Assembly (NCBI GenBank): GCA_025354965.1
Contig: JANXLW010000457.1
Location: 1 to 16,007, forward strand
From: Betaproteobacteria bacterium
GTDB taxonomy: Bacteria > Pseudomonadota > Gammaproteobacteria > Burkholderiales > Burkholderiaceae_C
Direction: 5' to 3'
Length of the DNA: 16,007 bases
Positions 1 through 6,126 of the stretch are shown piece by piece; the first letter of the stretch is position 1; each line of letters starts with the position of its first letter. A model generated the notes under the pieces. The model was not told the origin of the DNA and made no database searches. It saw only the letters and a program-made list of their open reading frames with translations. The translations under genes were made by a program, and so were the position numbers.

Positions 1-384
1 ACCACCAAAGCTGGCCGCCACCCGCGGGTAACCCGAGGCGTCGAGGATGCCTTCGGCGCGCACGGCGTTAAGTTTGGCGCCGATCAGATCGAAGGCCTCG
101 TCCCAGGTAATCGGCACGAAGCCCGGGTCTTGATCGCGTCCCTTCAAGGGGTTGCTGCGCTTCATCGGTGTCAGCACCCGATTCGGGTTGTAGGTTTTCT
201 GCACCAAGCCGTAAGCCTTGACGCAGACCCTGCCGCCACCCGGGTGAATATCGGCCGCGCAGAAGTTCGGCTCGACCTCGGTCGCAACGCCCTGCTCTAC
301 TTTGACCGTGAGCAAATCAGGGCCGGCCACGCACTGATAACAGTAAGTCGGAACTCTGCGCACATCCTTGGCTTCAAGATTCAT
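1..384 (-). CDS. Molybdopterin oxidoreductase, PadB-like large subunit (partial, N-terminus only)
   Basis: The reading frame runs off the left edge, leaving 128 N-terminal residues. These contain the Fe-S/Mo-bis-MGD N-terminal module of the DMSO-reductase superfamily. C15, C18 and C54 are likely [4Fe-4S] ligands, followed by the family hallmarks 'KAYGLVQKTYNPNRVLTPMK' (residues 56-75) and 'FVPITWDEAFDLI' (about 89-101). The wording, notably YCYQCVAGPDLL, reminds me of PadB, which oxidises phenylacetyl-CoA to phenylglyoxylate in denitrifying betaproteobacteria; that is recall, not an alignment. The usual third cysteine of CxxCxxxC is missing, and C42 lies at a non-standard place. There is no visible Tat signal, which fits a cytoplasmic or membrane-attached inner-face enzyme. 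I chose ATG 384 because a GGGA stretch lies about 6 nt upstream; ATG 390 is in frame but too close to it. It is divergent from the GNAT/Rrf2 pair. The superfamily is sure, the exact substrate is not. Confidence 0.85.
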   Translation of the reverse strand, partial: MNLEAKDVRRVPTYCYQCVAGPDLLTVKVEQGVATEVEPNFCAADIHPGGGRVCVKAYGLVQKTYNPNRVLTPMKRSNPLKGRDQDPGFVPITWDEAFDLIGAKLNAVRAEGILDASGYPRVAASFGG

Positions 385-474
385 GGACATCCCTGCAAGA
401 AGAACATGGTTTCAAGTGAGCCGTTGGTTGGTGTTTTACCAAACAAGCGGGCTATCGGGCACCGCAAATGTTGA

Positions 475-498
475 ATTGGTGTATTCTCGTACTCCAAT
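475..498. promoter_or_regulatory. Dyad in divergent promoter region, candidate Rrf2 operator
   Basis: The inverted repeat ATTGGtGTA-N6-TACtCCAAT has 8 of 9 positions paired in each arm. It lies 27 bp upstream of the GNAT start and 90 bp upstream of the molybdoenzyme start. A 24-bp symmetric site fits a dimeric winged-helix Rrf2 regulator, and the Rrf2 gene is the second gene of the adjoining unit. A smaller related dyad, TTGGT-N5-ACCAA, sits at 428-442 and shares the half-site TTGGTGT. Regulatory function is inferred from symmetry and position only. Confidence 0.5.
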
Positions 499-525
499 GC
501 AATTATTATCCAGACCAGCTCGAAA

Positions 526-1062
526 ATGAGCAAGATCGTAAACCCTAAGGTTGAACAAAAACGACCAACCAAGGCGTTCTCCCGACCAGCGTCAAAGCTG
601 CCGGATGCGCCAACGGCAGCCGCATTGCGCATCCGCCCGGTGCGACGGGATGACCTGAATGCGGTGATTGAGATGGACGCCATGGTGACCGGGATCACAA
701 AACGCAATTACTGGAATTCACTGTACCGCCGCTACGCTGACGCGGTGGCTACCGGCCAGCATTTCCTGGTGGCAACAGCAGGCAATGAAGTCATCGGTTT
801 TGTCATCGGCGAGGTGCGCGACTGGGAGTTCGGCTCGCCGCCGTGCGGCTGGGTCTTCGCCATCGATGTCCGTCCCGACGCTCGCCTGCTGGGCGCCGCC
901 ACCCAATTGTTGCAGGCCATTTGCCAGCGTTTCAAACGCACCGGTGTGAGCAAGGTGCGCACCCTGCTGTCGCGCGAGAACACGCTCATTTTGTCTTTTT
1001 TTCGCAGCCAGGGCATGATGATCGGCCCCTTCATTCCACTGGAAATGGACCTTGATCATTGA
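526..1062 (+). CDS. GNAT-family N-acetyltransferase (BadL-like)
   Basis: A 178-residue GNAT acetyltransferase. The fold starts near residue 34 (LRIRPVRRDDLNAVIEMD) after a low-complexity, probably disordered N-terminal extension. The acetyl-CoA pyrophosphate-binding motif A is visible as the beta-4 strand FAIDVRP followed by R120-L-L-G-A-A125. The C-terminal LSFFRSQGM matches the usual alpha-4/beta-6 segment. The next gene, 22 nt downstream, encodes an Rrf2 regulator. In R. palustris, as I recall, the GNAT enzyme BadL acetylates aminobenzoates and the products relieve repression by the Rrf2 protein BadM; pairing and size here match that. A protein-lysine or RimI-like acetyltransferase is the main alternative. 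No strong ribosome-binding site precedes ATG 526, so the start is less certain than the family. Confidence 0.85.
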   Translation: MSKIVNPKVEQKRPTKAFSRPASKLPDAPTAAALRIRPVRRDDLNAVIEMDAMVTGITKRNYWNSLYRRYADAVATGQHFLVATAGNEVIGFVIGEVRDWEFGSPPCGWVFAIDVRPDARLLGAATQLLQAICQRFKRTGVSKVRTLLSRENTLILSFFRSQGMMIGPFIPLEMDLDH

Positions 1063-1084
1063 CCCCGACACCGCTTGAGCGCCC

Positions 1085-1540
1085 ATGAAACTACAACAAA
1101 ACACGCGTCTGGCCCTGTTCAGCCTGCTCGAATTTGCCGCTGATCCGCAGCGCCAGATTCCGGCTGCCGAGATCGCGCAAAAGTACGATGTGTCGTCACA
1201 CCATTTGGCCAAGGTACTGGCGGAGTTGTCGCGCGTGGGCATGGTGCAATCGGTTCGGGGTGTCGGCGGTGGCTACCGCTTCGTTGGCAATCCACGCAGA
1301 CTCACCCTGATGGACGTGATCTCGCGCTTTGAAGACGTGTTACCGGCCGAAGGCAACCACAGCGAAGCGACGCCGGTGGGGTTGGCACTGGCTTCGGTCT
1401 TGTCCGAGATTGACGCGATCGCCAAGGCATCCATGAGTTCGATAACGCTGGAGACCATGCTGCGCATCATTGAACGCCAGCAGGCTGCCAGCCCGTCGCA
1501 AGCCAGCAGCAAAAGCAAAGCAAAACCGGCCACGGCCTGA
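1085..1540 (+). CDS. Rrf2-family transcriptional regulator (BadM-like, cysteine-free)
   Basis: A 151-residue Rrf2 protein. The N-terminal winged helix is plain: an opening alpha-helix (TRLALFSLLEFAAD), the recognition region EIAQKYDVSSHHLAKVLAELSRVGMVQSVRG (residues about 29-59), and the wing GVGGGYRF. The dimerisation helix around residues 98-130 (GLALASVLSEIDAIAKASM) is also present. There is no cysteine anywhere in the protein, so it cannot carry the cysteine-ligated [2Fe-2S] cluster of IscR, NsrR or RirA and must sense something else, plausibly a small organic ligand. The C-terminus is a short Ser/Ala/Lys-rich tail. It is co-directional with the GNAT gene and converges with the 2-oxoacid oxidoreductase operon, leaving only 39 nt between stops. 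It likely acts at the dyad in the divergent region and may autoregulate. Confidence 0.88.
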   Translation: MKLQQNTRLALFSLLEFAADPQRQIPAAEIAQKYDVSSHHLAKVLAELSRVGMVQSVRGVGGGYRFVGNPRRLTLMDVISRFEDVLPAEGNHSEATPVGLALASVLSEIDAIAKASMSSITLETMLRIIERQQAASPSQASSKSKAKPATA

Positions 1541-1579
1541 ACGGCAAGCGGTGCACTGCTGCCCCCGACGCCGTACAAG

Positions 1580-2476
1580 TCAGGCATGGAGTTTGCGCTG
1601 GCTGTTGGCCACGCGCTCCTGCAAGGTGGACCATCCCTCATCAATCTCGGCCTGCAGCGTTTCAATGTCGGCACGGCTCAGGTTGCGGTAACGGCGCTGC
1701 AAGCCAAGGTAGTCGGCAACGGGTCGGGTCTTGGTCGTATGGTTAAGGGTGTAGCGATGGCCGTCTTCAATTTCGTACAGGGGGAAAGCGCCCGACTCGA
1801 CGGCATAACGCGCCGTGGTCAGGCCGGCGTCGTCGGCCACGCCCCAGCCGTCCATGCAAGGTATCAGCAAGGTGATGATGCGTGTGCCCCGCATCCCTTT
1901 GACCTTGTCAACCTTGCGCAACAGATCCGGCAGATGCCCAACACTGGCCGTGGCCACATATGGCACGCGGTGTGCGGCCATGATCTCGGTCAGGTTCTTC
2001 TTGCGCGAGGTCTTGCCCGCAGGAGTGGAGCCGGTGCGCGCGAAGTGCGGAGTCGACGATGACTTCTGGGCACCGGTATTCATGTAGCCTTCATTGTCGA
2101 GACAGAAATAGATGAAATCCTCGTTGCGCTCGGCGGCAGAAGACAGGCACTGAAAGCCGATGTCGTAGGTGCCGCCGTCACCCGCCAGCACGATGACATG
2201 GGTCTCGTGCTTGCCCTGCGCGTCGAGTGCGCGGCGCAGCCCGGTGGCCGCAGCGGCGGCGGCTTCCAGCGTCGGCTGGTAGACCGGAATGCGCAGCGAG
2301 CTGAACGGCTGCGCGCCAGCAATGATGGCCATGCAGGACGGCGGAATCACGGCCATGGTGTTGGGTCCCATGGCGCTCAGTATGTGACGCGCCGACAGGG
2401 CGTCGAGGCAACCCGGGCAGGCGGCATGTCCGGAGCACAGCATCGGTTCCTGGTTGGCTTGTTCGATTGTGATCAT
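1580..2476 (-). CDS. 2-oxoacid:acceptor oxidoreductase beta subunit (TPP-binding, PadI/PorB-like)
   Basis: The thiamine-diphosphate subunit, 298 residues from ATG 2476. The TPP/Mg motif is complete: G99-D100-G101, then N128 (LDNEGYMNTG), the canonical GDG-x26-N arrangement. C14, C20, C23 and C207 fit the [4Fe-4S] cluster of PorB-type beta subunits. It would decarboxylate the 2-oxoacid and pass electrons through its cluster to the ferredoxin domain of its partner. The frame is open further upstream, but those codons overlap the alpha gene. ATG 2476 has an AGGTGA ribosome-binding site 5-6 nt upstream and places the gene 5 nt after the alpha stop. It is the last gene of the operon. Family is sure; PadI-like specificity (arylglyoxylate rather than pyruvate) is inferred from the neighbouring PadB-like gene. 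Confidence 0.9.
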   Translation of the reverse strand: MITIEQANQEPMLCSGHAACPGCLDALSARHILSAMGPNTMAVIPPSCMAIIAGAQPFSSLRIPVYQPTLEAAAAAATGLRRALDAQGKHETHVIVLAGDGGTYDIGFQCLSSAAERNEDFIYFCLDNEGYMNTGAQKSSSTPHFARTGSTPAGKTSRKKNLTEIMAAHRVPYVATASVGHLPDLLRKVDKVKGMRGTRIITLLIPCMDGWGVADDAGLTTARYAVESGAFPLYEIEDGHRYTLNHTTKTRPVADYLGLQRRYRNLSRADIETLQAEIDEGWSTLQERVANSQRKLHA

Positions 2477-2481
2477 GCGGT

Positions 2482-3639
2482 TCACCTTACCCATTGGGAG
2501 TCGATCTGCACTTCGCGTTGACCGGCTTGCTGGACGAATTCGACAATCTTCCCCGGCGAAACATTGACACCACCGACGCCGGCCAACAATCCGTGGATGC
2601 GGGGTGTATGCGTACTTCCATAGAGGGCACAACGCAGCTCCTGATGCAGCACGCCGCCGCAGCCCGGTGAGTAGTTGCGATCAAGCACGATGACATCGTC
2701 GAAACCGGTCAATGCCTCACGCAAGCCCGCCGTTGGCAGTGGCCGGAACAGTCGCACCTTGACCAGGCCAACCGCTTCGCCAGCCGCGCGCATGGCATCG
2801 ACCGCTTCGCGTGCCGTGCCGCACATGCTGCCCATGGTGACAATGGCGGTGCGCGCGCCGTCGCAACGATAACGCTCAATCACGCCGTGGCTGCGACCGG
2901 TCAGTTTGGCCCACTCAAAATCCGCTTGCGCCACCAGCGCCGGCACCCGAGCCATCGCCTCGGCGAGGCCCTGGCGGTGCCGGAAATACATGTCCTGAGT
3001 GGCTACGTTGCCCCACGACTCCACCTTGTCGGTGTCAAGCCGGTGCGGCGGGTTGAAGGCGGGCAAGTAGCCATCAACCAGTGTCTGCTCTGGCACCAGT
3101 ACCGGCTCCAGTGAGTGCGAGACATAAAAAGCGTCAAGATTGACCATGGTCGGCAGCAGCACCTGTTCGGCAACCCGGAACGCCTGCAGCACGGTATCGA
3201 GTGCCTCCTGGGCGCTTTCCACGTAGTACTGGATCCAGCCGGTGTCACGTTGCGACAGGCTGTCGGTCTGGTCCGGCCAGAAAGCCCAGGGCGAAGCCAC
3301 CGTGCGGTTCACATTGACCATCACAATGGGTGCGCGCGCGCCGCTGGCGTAGTGCAGCAACTCGTGCATGAGAAGCAAACCCTGGGAGGCAGTGGCAGTA
3401 AACACGCGGGTGCCCACCAGCGATGCCGGAATGCAGGCCGACATCACCGAATGCTCCGACTCCGGTGTGATGATTTCGGCATCGAACGTGCCCTCAGCGG
3501 CAAACTCCGTAAGTTGTTCCAGCACTGGAGTCTGCGGTGTAATCGGATACACCGGAACCACCTTGGGCCGTGCCAGACGTGCGCCCCAGGCCACTGCCTG
3601 ATTGCCGGTCAGCAGTATCGACTTCGGTTGCGCAATCAT
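2482..3639 (-). CDS. 2-oxoacid:acceptor oxidoreductase alpha subunit (PadG/PorA-like)
   Basis: The alpha subunit, 385 residues from ATG 3639. The POR N-terminal domain shows YPITPQTP (about residues 31-38), ESEHS (about 60-64) and TATASQGLLLMHE (about 79-91), which form the TPP/substrate pocket at the interface with beta. The middle and C-terminal parts hold the PFOR core domain (TAIVTMGSMCGTAREAVDAM) and the segment VRLFRPLP. The start is ambiguous. ATG 3726 overlaps the upstream stop as ATGA and has a perfect AGGAGG 7 nt before it. However, the extra 29 residues it adds are largely encoded by a GC-rich intergenic repeat and look unlike any alpha subunit. ATG 3639 has an AGGGGG stretch at proper distance and begins where conserved sequence begins. 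Confidence 0.88.
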   Translation of the reverse strand: MIAQPKSILLTGNQAVAWGARLARPKVVPVYPITPQTPVLEQLTEFAAEGTFDAEIITPESEHSVMSACIPASLVGTRVFTATASQGLLLMHELLHYASGARAPIVMVNVNRTVASPWAFWPDQTDSLSQRDTGWIQYYVESAQEALDTVLQAFRVAEQVLLPTMVNLDAFYVSHSLEPVLVPEQTLVDGYLPAFNPPHRLDTDKVESWGNVATQDMYFRHRQGLAEAMARVPALVAQADFEWAKLTGRSHGVIERYRCDGARTAIVTMGSMCGTAREAVDAMRAAGEAVGLVKVRLFRPLPTAGLREALTGFDDVIVLDRNYSPGCGGVLHQELRCALYGSTHTPRIHGLLAGVGGVNVSPGKIVEFVQQAGQREVQIDSQWVR

Positions 3640-3672
3640 CGATGCCCCCTGGCTTGTCACTATGTGTATGGC

Positions 3673-3722
3673 GCTGCCCCCCGAGGGGGTGCGAGCTTGC
3701 TTGGGGCGGCCCGGCGCGGCGC
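3673..3722. repeat. GC-rich palindromic intergenic repeat (Comamonadaceae type)
   Basis: About 50 bp containing a CCCCC-cga-GGGGG stem-loop, followed by a GGGGCGGCCCGGC block. I recognise this combination from repetitive intergenic elements common in Comamonadaceae genomes. It sits exactly between the stop of the oxidoreductase-ferredoxin gene and the conserved start of the alpha subunit. On the minus strand it is open in frame and would be read as the residues GRPKQARTPSGGSA. Only one copy is in this window, so its repetitive nature is recall rather than something seen here. Confidence 0.55.
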
Positions 3723-5396
3723 TCATCGCAGTTCCTCCTGCATCTTCATGGAACCGGTCGGGCATTCCTTGACGCACAGGCCGCAGCCTTTGCAGTAATC
3801 GGTCAAAACGGCATAGCCTTGATCGACGCGTTTGACCGCCATGTCCGGGCAATACACCACGCAGTTGTCACAGTAGATGCAGGTGCCACAGGAGAAGCAA
3901 CGCTCGCTTTCTGCAAGCGCCTGCTCGAGGTCCAGACCGAGCTGCACCTCGGCGTCGCGTGACAGTCGGTCCTGGGCGTCCAGCAACTGGGTCTGGGCCC
4001 GCTCCCGCTTGGGGTGGTAATAAGTGCCGATAGACGCCAGCGGCACCAGCGGTTCGTCGTCGTAGTGGGCGATTGCTGTGGTAGCGGCGTCGGTGCTGCG
4101 TCGGCGCAACTGGGCGGCAATGGCTTGCGCCGCGCGCTGCCCCATGCCAACGGCTTCGGTGACAAAGCGCGCCATGCTGGCCATGTCACCACCAGCGTAA
4201 ACGCCGGCGCTGCTGGTGGCCAGTTGCGTATCGGTCTGCAGCAAGCCACCGGCAGCGGCGAAGCCCTGGCCCAGCACCGAGAGATCCGGATCCTGGCCAA
4301 TCGAGGTCACGATGGCATCCGCTTCGATGCTAAAGCCGCTGCCTGCCACCAGGGTCAGCGTGAACTGGCCACGCTCGGCACCCGCGACAAACGACACTTT
4401 GCTGCAAGTCAGTGTCAGCCCGTTGGCACCAGCATCGCTCACCGCATCAAGGCGCGCACCGTCAAGCAAGGTGATCCCCTCCTCCAGCGCTTCCAGCACT
4501 TCTTCGGCCTGAGCCGGCATTTGCGCGCGCTGCTCCAGTGCCAGCAGTGTCACTTCGTGGCCCAGACGGCGCGCGCTGCGCGCTGCGTCCAGTGCGGCGC
4601 TGCCGCCACCTATCACCAGCAGTCGCCGGCCCAGCGCAATCGGTTGTCCGGCGTTGGCGCCGGACAGAAAGCTGGCACCGTCGCAGACCCAGGGACGGGT
4701 GTAATCCAGCATCGGCAGACGCTTGTGCCGCTGGGCACCCAAGGCCAGGTAGAGCGCATCGTGCTGCTCGCGCAAACGCGTGAATTCGTCGGCGCTACCG
4801 ATTCGGTGCCCGCAATGCACCGTGACGCCCATGGCCACGATGCGTGCGATTTCTCCGTCCAGCACATCACGCGCCAGCCGGTAAGCCGGAATACCGTAAC
4901 GCATCAGGCCGCCGAGTTCGTCCTGGGCCTCGTACAGGGTCACGGCAAAACCCATGCGACGCAATTGATAGGCGGCAGACAAGCCCGATGGGCCGCCACC
5001 GACGATGGCCACATGCCCGCTGCGGGGTCGTGCACCAGCTTCAAAGCCCCAGCCCTGCGCCAGTGCCTGATCGCCGACAAAACGCTCCAGTTTGCAAATC
5101 GAAACAGCCTCGTCATAACCGGCACGATTGCATGCCGTTTCGCACGGATGGTGACAGATGCGCCCGGCGATGGACGGGAATGGATTGTGGCGCGCCAGCA
5201 CCTGCCAGGCGGCATGGAAATCGCGCGCTCGCGCCAGTCCAATCCACTCGGCGATGTCACCGTCGACCGGGCAGGCACCGTGGCACGGGGCCGGCGCCTT
5301 GATGTGCCGGGCCAGCGACGCCCGCCAGGTTCCGGTCTTGACGGCCTCAGTGCTGCCGGTGGTCCAGGTGGTGGGGATGGGTAGGACAGCGTTCAT
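3723..5396 (-). CDS. NAD(P)/FAD oxidoreductase fused to 2[4Fe-4S] ferredoxin (PadH-PadF-like fusion)
   Basis: A 557-residue electron-transfer subunit. Residues about 30-120 are the GltD-type N-terminal Fe-S domain with C38, C42, C81, C85, C89 and C101. An FAD-binding Rossmann motif GGGPSG follows at 133-138, an NAD(P)-binding motif GGGSAA at 263-268, and the second FAD contact GGD at 402-404. The last 60 residues are a ferredoxin: C506-x2-C509-x2-C512-x3-C516-P and C535-x2-C538-x2-C541-x3-C545-P, preceded by the extra pair C500/C503. It should carry electrons from the TPP subunit to NAD(P). In Azoarcus-type phenylglyoxylate dehydrogenase, as I recall, these are two separate subunits (PadH and PadF); here they are one chain. 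The start ATG 5396 overlaps the gamma stop as ATGA, and its own stop overlaps an ATG at 3726 the same way. Confidence 0.92.
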   Translation of the reverse strand: MNAVLPIPTTWTTGSTEAVKTGTWRASLARHIKAPAPCHGACPVDGDIAEWIGLARARDFHAAWQVLARHNPFPSIAGRICHHPCETACNRAGYDEAVSICKLERFVGDQALAQGWGFEAGARPRSGHVAIVGGGPSGLSAAYQLRRMGFAVTLYEAQDELGGLMRYGIPAYRLARDVLDGEIARIVAMGVTVHCGHRIGSADEFTRLREQHDALYLALGAQRHKRLPMLDYTRPWVCDGASFLSGANAGQPIALGRRLLVIGGGSAALDAARSARRLGHEVTLLALEQRAQMPAQAEEVLEALEEGITLLDGARLDAVSDAGANGLTLTCSKVSFVAGAERGQFTLTLVAGSGFSIEADAIVTSIGQDPDLSVLGQGFAAAGGLLQTDTQLATSSAGVYAGGDMASMARFVTEAVGMGQRAAQAIAAQLRRRSTDAATTAIAHYDDEPLVPLASIGTYYHPKRERAQTQLLDAQDRLSRDAEVQLGLDLEQALAESERCFSCGTCIYCDNCVVYCPDMAVKRVDQGYAVLTDYCKGCGLCVKECPTGSMKMQEELR

Positions 5397-5950
5397 GCAA
5401 CACGCTCCAGCAATTGCAGCTCGGCGCAGCGGTAGCCTTCGGCGCAGGCGGCGACATTCTCGTCATGATGCTTGGGTGCGTTGTCCACCAGGGCCTGCGT
5501 CAAAACCGAAAGAGTGGGCGCCTGAATCACCCGGGCCAAGGCACCCAGCAGGGCCGAGTTGACGATCCGTCCCAGGCCCTGCTGGCGTGAAATGGTCAAT
5601 GCGTCAATCGGGATCACGCGTTTGCCGGGCAGCATCTGCGCAAACTCGGCGGCGCTGCGCGCCGAATTCACCACAATCAGGGTGTCAGCGTCGGCGCAGG
5701 CCAGCAAGCGGCCTTCCAGCAAGCTGGCATCAAAGCACAAAATTGCGTCGGCGCGCTCGATGTCGCAGCGCACCCGCACCGGTCGCTGGTCGACCCGGAT
5801 GTAGGAATTGACCGGTGTGCCGCGGCGCGCGCCGCCGTAACTGGCAAAGCATTGAACATGCAGCCCCTGCGCATGAAACGCGCCGGCCAGCAGGTTGCCG
5901 GCGGTCTGCGCACCCTGGCCGCCCCGACCCTGGATGATGATCTCTAGCAC
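5393..5950 (-). CDS. 2-oxoacid:acceptor oxidoreductase gamma subunit (PadE/PorC-like)
   Basis: The gamma subunit, 185 residues, first gene of the operon. The family signature GRGGQGAQTAG is at residues 8-18 and SYGGARRGTPVNSYIRV at about 38-54; the length is normal for PorC-type proteins. It completes the alpha/beta/gamma/delta set and is structural rather than holding a cofactor of its own. The start is GTG (5950). It is well supported: AAGGAG lies 8 nt upstream at 5959-5964, and the conserved domain begins immediately. The stop overlaps the next ATG by 4 nt, so the subunits are probably translationally coupled. It is divergent from the LysR gene across a 176-bp region with two dyads, which suggests LysR control of this operon. 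Confidence 0.92.
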   Translation of the reverse strand: MLEIIIQGRGGQGAQTAGNLLAGAFHAQGLHVQCFASYGGARRGTPVNSYIRVDQRPVRVRCDIERADAILCFDASLLEGRLLACADADTLIVVNSARSAAEFAQMLPGKRVIPIDALTISRQQGLGRIVNSALLGALARVIQAPTLSVLTQALVDNAPKHHDENVAACAEGYRCAELQLLERVA

Positions 5951-5958
5951 CTTGTCGT

Positions 5959-5964
5959 CTCCTT
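5959..5964 (-). promoter_or_regulatory. Ribosome-binding site fixing the GTG start of the gamma subunit
   Basis: AAGGAG on the minus strand, 8 nt before GTG 5950. It is the strongest ribosome-binding site near this boundary and decides for the GTG start, since there is no in-frame ATG near the conserved beginning of the protein. Confidence 0.75.
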
Positions 5965-6000
5965 ATCAATTTACACCGACTTTGAAACGCGTAACAGATT

Positions 6001-6019
6001 TCGGTATGTTATGTTCCGA
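6001..6019. promoter_or_regulatory. TCGG-N11-CCGA dyad, candidate LysR site (proximal to oxidoreductase operon)
   Basis: A short inverted repeat with an 11-bp spacer in the region shared by the gamma-subunit gene (minus) and the LysR gene (plus). LysR-type regulators typically bind T-N11-A-centred interrupted dyads in such divergent regions. The arms are only 4 bp, so the site is tentative. Confidence 0.3.
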
Positions 6020-6043
6020 GTAGGGATTTGTCTGAAGCCGAAT

Positions 6044-6070
6044 TTAGGCGCATTGTGGTCACGTGCCTAA
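6044..6070. promoter_or_regulatory. TTAGGC-N15-GCCTAA dyad, candidate LysR site
   Basis: A perfect 6-bp inverted repeat separated by 15 bp, 57 bp upstream of the LysR ATG. Together with the smaller dyad at 6001-6019 it could form the recognition plus activation site pair usual for LysR regulators controlling a divergent operon. Inferred from symmetry and location. Confidence 0.4.
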
Positions 6071-6126
6071 TTGATTTTTAGAATTCGCCACATTCACAAA
6101 ACAGATAATCGGGACAAACCCTTGCC

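Noticed and set aside
130..474. 114-codon plus-strand open frame at the left edge
   Set aside because: It covers the complement of the molybdoenzyme N-terminus and the divergent promoter region, with no recognisable domain.
1541..1579. ACGGC/GCCGT inverted repeat between the Rrf2 and beta-subunit stops as a terminator
   Set aside because: Five-base arms 24 nt apart and no T-run; too weak to call.
2477..2632. Upstream extension of the beta-subunit frame to 2632
   Set aside because: It overlaps the alpha gene's C-terminus and precedes the conserved CxxxxxCxxC start region; ATG 2476 has a good ribosome-binding site.
3726..3852. Upstream extension of the alpha-subunit frame to residue M at 3852
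   Set aside because: These codons lie entirely within the ferredoxin domain of the preceding gene in another frame; true starts are 3726 or 3639.
4014..5384. Long plus-strand open frame (456 codons) opposite the oxidoreductase-ferredoxin gene
   Set aside because: Antisense to a gene with clear cofactor motifs; the translation is rich in His, Gln, Arg and Gly with no family features, typical of a high-GC shadow frame.
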